Shown here: piece after piece, positions 33,601-43,233 of the stretch
Position numbering within the stretch: position 1 is the first letter of the stretch
Layout of the letters: each line of letters opens with the position of its first letter
Source: Cypionkella sp049896245
GTDB lineage: Bacteria > Pseudomonadota > Alphaproteobacteria > Rhodobacterales > Rhodobacteraceae
Assembly: GCF_049896245.1 (NCBI RefSeq)
Contig: NZ_JAFCTX010000023.1
Location: 1-64,000 of the forward strand
DNA: 64,000 nt
Direction of reading: 5' to 3'
The notes under the pieces: model-generated
Told to the model about the DNA's origin: nothing
The model's database searches: none
The model's input: only the letters and a program-made list of their open reading frames with translations
Program-made: the position numbers and the translations under genes

Positions 33601-34392
33601 TTAAGCGCGCTTCAGCACGCAAAAGGCGTCGAACTTAAGGCCCATGACCTCCAGAGCTGCGCCGATGTCATTGGATGAAAAATCAGCCCCTGTGCATGAA
33701 GCCGGATCCTCCACTTTTGACATCACCGCGCCCCCGACGACGATAGGGGTAGGCTTGCCCATTATGGTCTTCAGAAATTGTACGGTCTTTGTGACAGATT
33801 CGAGTTTTTCTTTCGTCGCGACCGAGATCATCACCCCGTCGAAGTGCCGCGATGCCATCAAACTGCGCAATTCGTTGAAGCTTGGCGCAATTCTGAGGCA
33901 AACTGAAACTCCATAGCGCCGCATCTGTCCGGTTGCCACCATCGGCCCCAAAGTGTGCTGTTCGCGGTCTGGCACGATCAACATCACCGTGCCATGTCCG
34001 GTATCGCCCGCCTGATCGGCAACCCAAGCCGTGCCAATCTCGCGCAGCAGGCTTTGCATCCGCCCGACGCCTATCGTCACGTCGATCCAGGACATTTCGT
34101 CGTCGTGCCAAGCCTGACCCATCCGCCGCGCCGCAATCGGAATGTAGACATCCGCCAGCGCCGCAAGGCTGATCCGCGCCCGCTTCACTTCTGTCAGCAA
34201 TTCCGCGAAGGCCGCCTTCGTGCCCGACAACGATGCGGTAATCAGCCCCGTAACCAAAGTCTCGCGCGGCTCGATCACAGACTTCGCGCTGCGATCTGCC
34301 AGCAGTGACACCACCTGAGAGGCAAAGAAACTGACACCGGACGTATCCCCAGCCAAGGCCCGCACCTGATTGAGAGGCTGAAACTCCTGCAT
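33601..34392 (-). CDS. ppaA: PpaA/AerR antirepressor (B12-binding)
   Basis: This 263-residue protein has a helical cap region and a C-terminal cobalamin-binding domain. 'DREQHTLGPMVATGQMRRYGVSV' carries the histidine that in AerR ligates cobalt. Known homologues (AerR/PpaA) respond to light through B12 and counteract PpsR/CrtJ. ATG 34392 is supported by GGAG 8 nt upstream. It is cotranscribed with ppsR and divergent from bchF, with two PpsR-type sites in the shared promoter region. Confidence 0.93.
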   Translation of the reverse strand: MQEFQPLNQVRALAGDTSGVSFFASQVVSLLADRSAKSVIEPRETLVTGLITASLSGTKAAFAELLTEVKRARISLAALADVYIPIAARRMGQAWHDDEMSWIDVTIGVGRMQSLLREIGTAWVADQAGDTGHGTVMLIVPDREQHTLGPMVATGQMRRYGVSVCLRIAPSFNELRSLMASRHFDGVMISVATKEKLESVTKTVQFLKTIMGKPTPIVVGGAVMSKVEDPASCTGADFSSNDIGAALEVMGLKFDAFCVLKRA

Positions 34393-34493
34393 GGGCTCGG
34401 CTCCGCAAAGGGGCGCCCGCAAAACCGCAACCTGAATATGTCAGCACGATCGGGGTCATCCTTGGCCTTAACTCTCCATTAGGTCCAACATAT

Positions 34494-34511
34494 TGTCAAA
34501 GAAAATTGACA
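34494..34511. promoter_or_regulatory. PpsR-type site, ppaA-proximal
   Basis: TGTCAAAGAAAATTGACA is a perfect TGTCA-N8-TGACA palindrome, 102 bases upstream of ppaA. Confidence 0.8.
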
Positions 34512-34637
34512 CACTGAACATTAAGTATGCGGAGTGGATTTTACAAGTGCATGTTTCTAAATAATAATTGCTTTCTTTCTGTGCAGCAAAAGTTTGGGGT
34601 TTGGTGCGGAAACCACAGAATGTGTCAACCAAAGTAG

Positions 34638-34655
34638 TGTAAGTTTTAGTTGACA
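34638..34655. promoter_or_regulatory. PpsR-type site, bchF-proximal
   Basis: TGTAAGTTTTAGTTGACA fits TGT-N12-ACA, 57 bases upstream of bchF. It overlaps a possible -35 TTGACA. Confidence 0.75.
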
Positions 34656-34712
34656 CATTCGGAATCGGGAGGCTAGGGTTGGCAAGCAGACACGTCGTTT
34701 GAAAGCCAAGCC

Positions 34713-35201
34713 ATGCCAGCGAATCGCCCGAACAAGCCTCTCCGCCAACCGCTCTATACTGCGGCAGAGCGTGCGCGCCGCGATGCCACCAAATGGACGC
34801 TCGTGCAGGGTATTCTGGCCCCGGTGCAGTTTCTGGCTTTCGCGATCTCGCTGGTTCTGGTGCTGCGCTACATGTTGACGGGTGACGGCTACAGCGCGGC
34901 AACCATTTCCATTTTGGTAAAAACCACCCTGCTTTTCCTGATCATGGTCACGGGCGCTATTTGGGAGAAGGTGGTGTTCGGGCAATACCTGCTTGCCCCT
35001 GCGTTCTTCTGGGAAGACGTGTTCAGCTTCGCCGTCATCGCGCTACATTCTGCTTATATTATAGCGCTTTGGACCGGGGCGCTGTCGCCGATGGAGCAGA
35101 TGGCGCTGGCGCTGACAGCGTACCTCACCTACGCAATCAACGCCGGGCAGTTCATTCGCAAGTTGCGCCTCGCACGGCTGGATCAGGCGGTGCGGGCATG
35201 A
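34713..35201 (+). CDS. bchF: 2-vinyl bacteriochlorophyllide hydratase BchF
   Basis: This 162-residue membrane protein of the BchF family hydrates the C3-vinyl group on the way to bacteriochlorophyllide a. 'YTAAERARRDATKWTLVQGILAPVQFLAF' is the family's N-terminal region, followed by hydrophobic helices and a conserved 'WEKVVFGQYLLAPAFFWEDVFS'. It is the first gene of the rightward bchFNBHLM-puh superoperon. Its TGA overlaps the bchN ATG. Confidence 0.95.
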   Translation: MPANRPNKPLRQPLYTAAERARRDATKWTLVQGILAPVQFLAFAISLVLVLRYMLTGDGYSAATISILVKTTLLFLIMVTGAIWEKVVFGQYLLAPAFFWEDVFSFAVIALHSAYIIALWTGALSPMEQMALALTAYLTYAINAGQFIRKLRLARLDQAVRA

Positions 35202-36490
35202 CCGGCACGCTTCCCGCCATCGGCTGCACCAATACCCCCGTGCTGAAAGAGCGTGGCCAGCGTGAAGTGTTCTGCGGGCTGACCGGGATCATCTGGTTGC
35301 ACCGCAAAATGCAGGATGCGTTCTTTCTGGTGGTAGGCTCGCGCACCTGCGCGCACCTGTTGCAGTCGGCGGCGGGCGTGATGATTTTTGCCGAACCGCG
35401 CTTTGGCACCGCGATTCTGGAGGAGAAAGATCTGGCAGGTCTGGTCGATGCCCAGGCCGAGCTGGACCGTGAAGTTGCGCGGCTGTTGTCACGCCGCCCT
35501 GACATTCGGCAACTGTTTCTGGTCGGATCTTGCCCGTCGGAAGTGATCAAACTTGACCTGCATCGCGCGGCTGAACGGATGAGCGCCGCCCACGCGCCGC
35601 ATGTGCGGGTGCTGAATTATTCAGGGTCAGGCATTGAGACCACCTTCACCCAAGGCGAGGATGCCTGCCTTGCCGCCATGGTGCCTGCGCTGGCGCACAG
35701 CGAGGCGCGCGCGTTGTTGATTGTCGGCGCGCTGCCCGATGTGGTCGAAGATCAGGCTTTGGCGCTGTTGGCCGCGATGGGCATCAGCAACGTGCGCTGC
35801 CTGCCCGCCCGGCGCAGCGCCGATGCGCCGCAGGTTGGTGAAAACACCGTGTTCGCGCTGGTGCAGCCGTTCTTGGGCGACACCCATGCAGCCCTGCTGC
35901 GCCGCGGTGCGCGCCATATTACAGCGCCCTTCCCGTTCGGCGCCGAAGGCACCACGTTGTGGCTGCAAGCCATCGCCACCGAGTTCGGCGTGCCGCAGGC
36001 CCTGTTTGATGCCGTCATCGCCGCCCCGCGCGCCCGTGCTGAAAAGGCCATCGCTGCTGCACGCAAAACCCTTGACGGCAAGTCGATTTTCTTCTTCCCC
36101 GACAGCCAGCTTGAAATCCCGCTCGCCCGCTTTCTGACCCGCGAATGTGGCATGACGGCGCTAGAGGTCGGCACGCCCTTCCTGCACCGCGATCTGCTGG
36201 CCCCGGAACTGGCGCTGCTGGCCGAAGGCCCGGTGATCTCGGAAGGTCAGGACGTGGACAAACAACTGGCCCGCGCCCGCGCCGCCCGTGCCGATCTGAC
36301 CGTCTGCGGTCTGGGCCTTGCCAACCCGCTGGAAGCCGAAGGCATGGCGACCAAATGGGCGATTGAGCTGGTGTTCACCCCGGTGCATTTCTACGAACAG
36401 GCGGGCGATCTGGCAGCACTTTTCGCGCGCCCGCTGCGCCGTCGTGCCCTGCTCGCACCCTTGGCCCCCCGGATGGAGGCCGCCGAATGA
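35198..36490 (+). CDS. bchN: Dark-operative protochlorophyllide reductase subunit BchN
   Basis: This 430-residue catalytic subunit, with BchB, forms the NifDK-like component that reduces protochlorophyllide without light. The iron-sulfur ligands Cys26 ('EVFCGLTG'), Cys51 ('GSRTCAHLL') and the Cys in 'VGSCPSEVI' are present. ATG 35198 overlaps the bchF stop (ATGA), and its own stop overlaps the bchB ATG. The enzyme is oxygen-sensitive. Confidence 0.96.
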   Translation: MTGTLPAIGCTNTPVLKERGQREVFCGLTGIIWLHRKMQDAFFLVVGSRTCAHLLQSAAGVMIFAEPRFGTAILEEKDLAGLVDAQAELDREVARLLSRRPDIRQLFLVGSCPSEVIKLDLHRAAERMSAAHAPHVRVLNYSGSGIETTFTQGEDACLAAMVPALAHSEARALLIVGALPDVVEDQALALLAAMGISNVRCLPARRSADAPQVGENTVFALVQPFLGDTHAALLRRGARHITAPFPFGAEGTTLWLQAIATEFGVPQALFDAVIAAPRARAEKAIAAARKTLDGKSIFFFPDSQLEIPLARFLTRECGMTALEVGTPFLHRDLLAPELALLAEGPVISEGQDVDKQLARARAARADLTVCGLGLANPLEAEGMATKWAIELVFTPVHFYEQAGDLAALFARPLRRRALLAPLAPRMEAAE

Positions 36491-38076
36491 AGCTGACGTT
36501 GTGGACATATGAAGGCCCGCCGCATGTTGGCGCGATGCGTGTCGCCACCGGCATGAAGGGGTTGCACTACGTTCTGCACGCCCCGCAAGGCGACACCTAC
36601 GCCGACCTGTTGTTCACCATGATTGAGCGCCGCGACCACCGCCCGCCGGTCACCTACACCACGTTTCAGGCCCGCGATCTGGGCGGCGACACCGCCACCT
36701 TGTTCAAGACCGCCTGTCAGGATGCGGTCGCGCGTTTTCAGCCAGAAGCCCTGATTGTCGGCGCGTCTTGCACCGCAGAACTCATTCAGGATGACCCGGC
36801 GGGTTTGGCTGAAAGCATGGATCTGGGCATCCCGGTGATCCCGCTCGATCTGCCCAGCTATCAGCGCAAAGAAGGCTTCGGCACCGATGAGACGTTCTTG
36901 CAGATCACCCGTCATCTGGCAAAGCCCGTCGCCCGCACAGCGCAGATCACCGCCAACCTGATAGGCCCCACGGCACTTGGGTTCCGGCATCGCGATGACA
37001 TCGTAGAAGTCACCCGCCTGCTGGCTGACATGGGCATCTCCGTCAACGTCTGCGCCCCGATGGGCGCGCGCCCGTCTGATATCGCTCGCCTTGGCGCTGC
37101 ACATTTCAACGTGCTGATGTATCCCGAACACGCCGAATCCGCCGCCCGCTGGTTGGAGACGAATTTCAAGCAACCCTACACCAAATCCGTGCCGATCGGC
37201 GTTGGCGCTACCCATGATTTTCTCGCCGAAATCGCACAGATCACCGGCCTGCCGCTGAAATCCGACACCTCGCGCCTGCGCCTGCCATGGTGGACCCGCT
37301 CCGTCGATTCCACCTACCTCACCGGCAAACGCGTGTTCATCTTCGGCGACGGCACCCATGTCGCCGCCGCCGCCCGCATCGCCCGCGATGAAATGGGGTT
37401 CGAGGTCGCTGGCCTTGGCTGCTTTAACCGCGAAATGGCCCGCCCCATCCGCGCTTTGGCCAAAGAATACGGCGTCGAGGCGCTGATCACCGATGATTAC
37501 CTTGAGGTCGAAGCCACCATCGCCGCCCTGCACCCCGAGATGATCCTTGGCACCCAGATGGAGCGTCACATCGGCAAGCGCCTCGGTATCCCTTGCGCTG
37601 TGATCTCGGCCCCGGTGCATGTGCAGGATTTCCCCGCCCGCTACTCGCCGCAGATGGGCTGGGAAGGCGCGAATGTGATCTTTGACACTTGGGTGCATCC
37701 CTTGGTGATGGGTCTGGAAGAACACCTGCTGCACATGTTCCGCGATGATTTCGAATTCCACGACGAGGCAGGCGCGTCGCACCATGGCGGCCAACACATC
37801 GCCCGGCCGGTCAGCGCTGAAGCCGCCGCTGCGGCCGCGATTGACGCGGGCTCGATGCCCGCCGAGATCGCCGCTGTTGTTGAACAAACCCAACACGAAA
37901 CCGCGTCTGACTCCAATGTCATCTGGCTGTCGGACGCCGAAAACGAACTGCGCAAGATCCCCTTCTTCGTGCGCGGCAAGGCGCGCCGCAATACCGAAAA
38001 GTTTGCCCAAGGCAAGGGACTGACAAGGATCAGTGTCGAAACCCTCTACGAGGCAAAAGCCCATTATGCGCGCTGA
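36487..38076 (+). CDS. bchB: Dark-operative protochlorophyllide reductase subunit BchB
   Basis: This 529-residue NifK-like subunit supplies Asp36 (in 'HAPQGDTYAD') as the unusual ligand to the shared 4Fe-4S cluster, which is present here. Other landmarks are 'VGASCTAELIQDDPAGL', 'FGDGTHV' and a C-terminal 'KIPFFVRGKARRNTEKFA'. The residues before that end include a longer Ala-rich linker. It is coupled to bchN (ATGA), and its 3' end overlaps bchH by 11 bases. Confidence 0.96.
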   Translation: MKLTLWTYEGPPHVGAMRVATGMKGLHYVLHAPQGDTYADLLFTMIERRDHRPPVTYTTFQARDLGGDTATLFKTACQDAVARFQPEALIVGASCTAELIQDDPAGLAESMDLGIPVIPLDLPSYQRKEGFGTDETFLQITRHLAKPVARTAQITANLIGPTALGFRHRDDIVEVTRLLADMGISVNVCAPMGARPSDIARLGAAHFNVLMYPEHAESAARWLETNFKQPYTKSVPIGVGATHDFLAEIAQITGLPLKSDTSRLRLPWWTRSVDSTYLTGKRVFIFGDGTHVAAAARIARDEMGFEVAGLGCFNREMARPIRALAKEYGVEALITDDYLEVEATIAALHPEMILGTQMERHIGKRLGIPCAVISAPVHVQDFPARYSPQMGWEGANVIFDTWVHPLVMGLEEHLLHMFRDDFEFHDEAGASHHGGQHIARPVSAEAAAAAAIDAGSMPAEIAAVVEQTQHETASDSNVIWLSDAENELRKIPFFVRGKARRNTEKFAQGKGLTRISVETLYEAKAHYAR

Positions 38077-41000
38077 CACCCCCCTGACTGGCACTTTGGT
38101 TGCTGGCAAAAAGTCCAGCTACAACATCGTCGTGGTCACGCTGGATCAACACGCCGCAGGCCCCGCCGCGCGTGTCGCACCCCGGCTGGCGCAAGACTTC
38201 CCCGGCCTGACCATCACCATCCACGCCGCCGCCGAATGGGCTGAAAACCCCGCCGCCCTGCTGCGCTGCAAGGCTGATCTGCAAACCGCTGACATCATCA
38301 TCGCCAACCTGATCTTCATCGAAGAACATATCAACGCCATCCTGCCCGCGCTGACCGAGGCCCGCGCCCGCGTCGATGCCTTCATCGGCGTCATTGCCGA
38401 TGCCCAAATCGTCAAGCTGACCAAAATGGGCGATCTGGATATGTCCAAACCCGCATCGGCGGCGATGGCTTTGCTGAAAAAGCTGAAACCCTCCGCCAAA
38501 ACCAGCGCGAACAGCGGCGAAAAGCAAATGTCGATGCTGCGCCGCATCCCAAAAATCCTGCGCTGGATTCCGGGAAAAGCGCAGGACATGCGCGCGTGGT
38601 TTTTGTCGATGCAATACTGGCTGGGTGGCTCTGACGACAATATCGAACAGATGGTGCGCTTTCTGATTGGCCGCTATTCCACCCACAAAGACTGGCGCGG
38701 TGCGGCAAGCAAAGCTCCGGTCGATTACCCCGACGTGGGCCTCTACCACCCCGCCCTCGCCGCGCGCATCACCACCAACCTTACTGACCTGCCGCGCCCT
38801 GCAAACGCCACCGCCACCGTCGGCCTTTTGATGCTGCGCTCTTATGTGCTAGCCTCCGATACCGCCCATTACGATGCCGTGATCGCTGCCTTTGAAGCCA
38901 AGGGCATCGCCTGCATCCCGGCCTTTGCCGGGGGCCTCGATGGCCGCCCCGCGATCAACGCCTACTTCAAGGGCATCGACGCGATGGTATCGCTGACCGG
39001 GTTCTCCCTCGTCGGTGGCCCCGCTTACAACGACAGCCCCGCCGCCGTGGCCGCTCTGACCGCACTGGATGTGCCCTATATTGCAGCCCACCCGCTGGAG
39101 TTTCAAACCCTTGGCCAATGGGCACAAGCAGGCCAAGGTCTTGGCCCGATTGAAACCACCATGCTGATCGCGCTGCCCGAGATTGACGGTGCCACCAACC
39201 CAACTGTGTTCGCGGGGCGTCATGGCCTTGATGGCTGCCAAGGCTGTCATCACATGTGCAAGGGCCAAGAAGACAGCCGCGCGATGTCTGCCTGCCCCGA
39301 GCGTATCACCTCGCTGGCAGAAAAAACCCTGCGGCTTGCCAAGTTGCATCAGGCCAAAAACGCCGACAAGAAGGTTGGTATCGTGCTGTTCGGCTTCCCG
39401 CCGAACGCGGGCGCCGCTGGCACCGCCGCTTATCTGTCGGTGTTTGAAAGCCTGTACAACACACTGATCGCGATGAAGGCCGACGGCTATACGCTGGACG
39501 TGCCCGCCACAGTCGATGACCTGCGCGAAGCGGTCCTTGGCGGCAATGCCGCGCATTACGGTCAGCCCGCCAATGTCGCAGCCTTTGTTGATGCCGACAG
39601 CATCGTGCGCAACACCACCCATCTGGCCGAGGTTGAATCCGTCTGGGGCGCTGCCCCCGGTCGTGTGCAATCCGATGGCCGCCGGGTGTTCGTGCTGGGC
39701 CATCAGTTCGGCAATATCTTTGTCGGTTTGCAGCCCACTTTTGGGTATGAAGGCGACCCGATGCGCTTGTTGTTTGAGCGCGGCTTTGCCCCCACCCATG
39801 CCTTTGTGCAGTTCTACCTGTGGCTGCGCAACACCTACCAAGCCGATGCCTTGCTGCATTTCGGGATGCACGGCGCTTTGGAATTCATGCCCGGCAAACA
39901 GGCTGGCCTTGGCGGCAAAGATTGGCCGGATCGCCTGATTGGCGAGGTGCCCAATATCTACCTTTATGCCGCCAACAACCCGTCCGAAGCCACCCTCGCC
40001 AAGCGCCGCAGCAATGCCGTGACCATCACGCACCTTACACCGCCGCTTGCACAGGCTGGGCTTTACAAGGGCTTGGTCGATCTGAAAGACAGCCTGACCC
40101 GCTGGCGCGCGCTTGTCCCCATGGCACCCGAGCGTGCGGATCTTGAGACGCTGATCGCCGAACAAGCCGCGCTTGTCGATCTGTCCGGCGCACCCGGTGC
40201 CCTGTGGCTGAAACTGCTGGAAGCCGAAGCCGCGCTGATCCCGGATGGCCTGCATGTACTGGGTCGCCCGATGACCGCCATCGCGCGGGCTGAATATCTG
40301 AACCTGCTGCCGCCGATGGATGCCACCGAGCGCGCCCGTATTGACCTGCAACTGCAACAGGACACCGAAATCCCCGGCATCCTGCGCGCGCTGTCGGCTC
40401 GCTTCATCGCCCCGGTTCCGGGCGGCGATCTGATCCGCTCGCCCCAAATCCTGCCCACGGGCCGCAACATCCACGCCTTTGATCCGTTCCGTATGCCCAC
40501 CGAGTTCGCCCTGCGCGATGGTGCCGCCCAAGCCGACCGCCTGCTGGCCGCCCACCCCACCTTGCCGCGCTCGATAGCACTAGTGCTGTGGGGCAGCGAC
40601 AATATCAAATCCGATGGTGGCCCGGTCGGCCAAGCCTTGGCGCTGATCGGCGCGCGCCCCAGGTTTGACAGCTATGGCCGCTTGTGTGGGGCCGATCTGG
40701 TGCCGCTGGCGCAGCTTGGCCGCCCGCGTATCGACGTGCTGATGACGCTTTCCGGCATCTTCCGCGATCTGCTGCCGTTGCAAACCAAGATGCTCGCCGA
40801 AGCCGCCTACAAGGCCGCCACCGCAGATGAGCCTTTGGCACAAAACTTCATCCGCGCCCACACCCTCGCTTATGCCGAGCAGATGGGCGTCGATATGGAA
40901 ACCGCCAGCCTGCGGGTGTTCTCCAATGCCGAAGGCGCTTATGGCTCCAACGTCAACCAACTGGTCGACAGCTCGGCTTTCGGCCAGGAAGATGAGTTGG

Positions 41001-41632
41001 CCGACGCTTACGAGGCCCGCAAAAGCTTCGCCTATGGCCGCGATGGCAAAGCGGTGAAAAACGCCGCCATGCTGCAAAAGGCGCTGAAAAACGTCGAATT
41101 GGCCTATCAAAACCTTGAATCCGTCGAACTCGGCGTTACAAGCGTCGATCACTATTTCGACACCCTCGGCGGTATCGCCCGCGCGGTGAAACGCCAGCGC
41201 GGCACCGATACGCCCGTCTATATCAGCGACCAGACCCGTGGCACCGGCAAAATCCGCACCCTACGCGACCAGATCGCCTTGGAGAGCCGCTCGCGCACGC
41301 TGAACCCAAAATTCTACGAAGGCTTGCTGAAGCACGGCGCCGAAGGTGTCCGCCAGATTGAGGCGCATGTCACCAACACCATGGGCTGGTCGGCCACCGC
41401 CGAAGCGGTCGATCCTTGGGTCTATCAGCGCCTGTCGGAAACCTTCGTGCTGGATGAAGCGATGCGCAAACGCATGGCGGCGCTGAACCCGGTGGCCTCG
41501 GCCCGGATGGCCAACCGCCTGATTGAGGCCTCCGAGCGCAGCTATTGGACACCCGACGCCGCGACTTTGGCCGCCCTGCAAGGCGCTGCCGATGAACTTG
41601 AAGACCGACTTGAAGGGATTGCAGCCGAATGA
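38066..41632 (+). CDS. bchH: Magnesium chelatase large subunit BchH
   Basis: This 1188-residue porphyrin-binding subunit inserts Mg2+ into protoporphyrin IX with BchD and BchI, which are outside the window. It has the CobN/Mg-chelatase fold with 'HPLEFQTLGQW', 'GCQGCHHMCKGQED', 'FGFPPNAGAAGTAAYLSVF', 'HFGMHGALEFMPGKQ', 'LSGIFRDLLP' and 'AEGAYGSNVNQLVDSS'. ATG 38066 is inside the bchB 3' end. The length and motifs are normal. Confidence 0.96.
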   Translation: MRADTPLTGTLVAGKKSSYNIVVVTLDQHAAGPAARVAPRLAQDFPGLTITIHAAAEWAENPAALLRCKADLQTADIIIANLIFIEEHINAILPALTEARARVDAFIGVIADAQIVKLTKMGDLDMSKPASAAMALLKKLKPSAKTSANSGEKQMSMLRRIPKILRWIPGKAQDMRAWFLSMQYWLGGSDDNIEQMVRFLIGRYSTHKDWRGAASKAPVDYPDVGLYHPALAARITTNLTDLPRPANATATVGLLMLRSYVLASDTAHYDAVIAAFEAKGIACIPAFAGGLDGRPAINAYFKGIDAMVSLTGFSLVGGPAYNDSPAAVAALTALDVPYIAAHPLEFQTLGQWAQAGQGLGPIETTMLIALPEIDGATNPTVFAGRHGLDGCQGCHHMCKGQEDSRAMSACPERITSLAEKTLRLAKLHQAKNADKKVGIVLFGFPPNAGAAGTAAYLSVFESLYNTLIAMKADGYTLDVPATVDDLREAVLGGNAAHYGQPANVAAFVDADSIVRNTTHLAEVESVWGAAPGRVQSDGRRVFVLGHQFGNIFVGLQPTFGYEGDPMRLLFERGFAPTHAFVQFYLWLRNTYQADALLHFGMHGALEFMPGKQAGLGGKDWPDRLIGEVPNIYLYAANNPSEATLAKRRSNAVTITHLTPPLAQAGLYKGLVDLKDSLTRWRALVPMAPERADLETLIAEQAALVDLSGAPGALWLKLLEAEAALIPDGLHVLGRPMTAIARAEYLNLLPPMDATERARIDLQLQQDTEIPGILRALSARFIAPVPGGDLIRSPQILPTGRNIHAFDPFRMPTEFALRDGAAQADRLLAAHPTLPRSIALVLWGSDNIKSDGGPVGQALALIGARPRFDSYGRLCGADLVPLAQLGRPRIDVLMTLSGIFRDLLPLQTKMLAEAAYKAATADEPLAQNFIRAHTLAYAEQMGVDMETASLRVFSNAEGAYGSNVNQLVDSSAFGQEDELADAYEARKSFAYGRDGKAVKNAAMLQKALKNVELAYQNLESVELGVTSVDHYFDTLGGIARAVKRQRGTDTPVYISDQTRGTGKIRTLRDQIALESRSRTLNPKFYEGLLKHGAEGVRQIEAHVTNTMGWSATAEAVDPWVYQRLSETFVLDEAMRKRMAALNPVASARMANRLIEASERSYWTPDAATLAALQGAADELEDRLEGIAAE

Positions 41633-41666
41633 CCGCGATCCATCCTTCCACAGAAAGAATCCGCCC

Positions 41667-42566
41667 ATGACCCTGCATTCTCTCCCCATTCTGCGCGGCC
41701 TTGACGGCGACGGCTCGGTGCAAGTGCATCAGGACGCCGACACCAAGATCGAAGGCGCGAAAGTGTTTTCGGTCTATGGCAAGGGCGGAATTGGGAAATC
41801 GACCACCTCAAGCAATCTGTCGGCGGCGTTTTCGATGATGGGCAAGCGGGTGTTGCAGATCGGCTGCGATCCCAAACATGACTCTACGTTCACATTGACC
41901 GGGCGGCTGCAAGCCACGGTGATCGACATCCTGAAAGACGTGGATTTCCACGCCGAGGAACTCCGCCCCGAAGATTACGTCGCCACCGGCTTTAACGGCG
42001 TGAAATGCGTCGAGGCTGGCGGCCCGCCCGCTGGAACCGGCTGCGGCGGCTATGTGGTGGGCCAGACGGTGAAACTGCTGAAACAGCACCACCTGCTGGA
42101 AGACACCGACGTGGTGATTTTCGATGTGCTGGGCGATGTGGTCTGCGGCGGTTTTGCCGCCCCCTTGCAGCACGCCGACCGCGCCTTGATCATCACCGCC
42201 AATGATTTCGACAGCATTTATGCGATGAACCGCATCATCGCCGCCGTGCAGGCCAAATCCGGCAACTACAAGGTGCGGCTGGCCGGATGCGTCGCCAACC
42301 GTTCGCGCGAGACGAATGAGGTGGACCGCTACTGCGAGCGCGTTGGCTTCAACCGCATCGCGCATATGCCCGACATTGATGCCATCCGCCGCTCGCGACT
42401 GAAGAAAAAGACACTGTTTGAGATGGACGATAGCGAAGACATCGTAATGGCCCGCGCCGAATATATGCGGCTGGCCGACAAACTGTGGCGCTCGGTGCAA
42501 GAGCCCGGATCGACCCCCGCGCCGCTGCCGGATCGTGAGATTTTTGAACTGCTGGGGTTTGACTGA
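41667..42566 (+). CDS. bchL: Dark-operative protochlorophyllide reductase ATP-binding subunit BchL
   Basis: This 299-residue NifH-like ATPase delivers electrons to BchNB. The P-loop YGKGGIGKST is at residues 37-46. The cysteines that hold the bridging 4Fe-4S cluster lie in 'GTGCGGYVV' and 'LGDVVCGGFA'. ATG 41667 follows bchH by 34 bases and gives the standard N-terminus; the frame upstream runs inside bchH. It is followed after one base by bchM. Confidence 0.96.
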   Translation: MTLHSLPILRGLDGDGSVQVHQDADTKIEGAKVFSVYGKGGIGKSTTSSNLSAAFSMMGKRVLQIGCDPKHDSTFTLTGRLQATVIDILKDVDFHAEELRPEDYVATGFNGVKCVEAGGPPAGTGCGGYVVGQTVKLLKQHHLLEDTDVVIFDVLGDVVCGGFAAPLQHADRALIITANDFDSIYAMNRIIAAVQAKSGNYKVRLAGCVANRSRETNEVDRYCERVGFNRIAHMPDIDAIRRSRLKKKTLFEMDDSEDIVMARAEYMRLADKLWRSVQEPGSTPAPLPDREIFELLGFD

Positions 42567-42567
42567 G

Positions 42568-43233
42568 ATGGCCAACTACGCTGCAACCCTGACCCGCGTT
42601 GAGGATTACTTCGACCGCTCGGCCACCAAAGTGTGGGAGCGTCTGACCTCTGACGCTCCGGTGTCGCGCATCCGCCAGACCGTGCGCGAAGGCCGTGACA
42701 AGATGCGCGCGCTGATGCTGTCGCGCCTGCCCGCTGATCTGCGCGGCGCACGCGTGCTGGATGCAGGTTGCGGCGCAGGGCAAATGACCGCCGAACTGGC
42801 CGCGCGTGGGGCCGATGTGATGGCCGTCGATATCTCGCCCGCCTTGGTTGATATCGCGCTGGCCCGCCTGCCCGCCGAACATGCCCGCCGCGTCAGCTTT
42901 GCCAGCGGTGATATGACCGCCGACCATGGCCGCTTTGATTACGTCATCGCGATGGACAGCCTGATTTACTACGGCACCACCGATATTGCCGCCGCATTGG
43001 ACCGCTTGGGCAGCCGTACCGAGACTGCCGTGGTGTTCACCGTTGCCCCGAAAACCGCCTTCCTGATGACATTCTGGAGCATGGGAAAATTGTTTCCCCG
43101 CGCCGACCGCAGCCCGATCATGGTGCCGCACGCATTTGCCACCCTGAACCGCGCCACCATGGGCCGCGTGACCAAAATCGACCGCGTCTCTCGCGGGTTC
43201 TATATTTCGGAATGTCTGGAGTATCGGCCGTGA
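42568..43233 (+). CDS. bchM: Mg-protoporphyrin IX methyltransferase BchM
   Basis: This 221-residue SAM-dependent methyltransferase esterifies the C13 propionate of Mg-protoporphyrin IX, the step after Mg chelatase and before the cyclase. SAM motif I is 'RVLDAGCGAGQMTAELAARG', with 'DVMAVDISPALVDIA' after it. ATG 42568 starts one base after the bchL stop. Its TGA overlaps the GTG start of lhaA. Confidence 0.95.
   Translation: MANYAATLTRVEDYFDRSATKVWERLTSDAPVSRIRQTVREGRDKMRALMLSRLPADLRGARVLDAGCGAGQMTAELAARGADVMAVDISPALVDIALARLPAEHARRVSFASGDMTADHGRFDYVIAMDSLIYYGTTDIAAALDRLGSRTETAVVFTVAPKTAFLMTFWSMGKLFPRADRSPIMVPHAFATLNRATMGRVTKIDRVSRGFYISECLEYRP

Larger units (their letters stand above)
34393..34712. 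other. Divergent promoter region ppaA / bchF
   Basis: These 320 AT-rich bases hold two PpsR-type sites (34494-34511 and 34638-34655) and an extended 9-bp dyad TGTGTCAAC (34621-34629) / GTTGACACA (34649-34657). A TTGACA at 34650-34655 could be the bchF -35 box. No gene is seen. Confidence 0.7.

Noticed and set aside
36391..38109. A 572-codon minus-strand frame opposite bchB
   Set aside because: Antisense shadow of bchB, which has all expected residues.
38849..40555. A 568-codon minus-strand frame inside bchH
   Set aside because: Antisense shadow of bchH; low-complexity, no family match.
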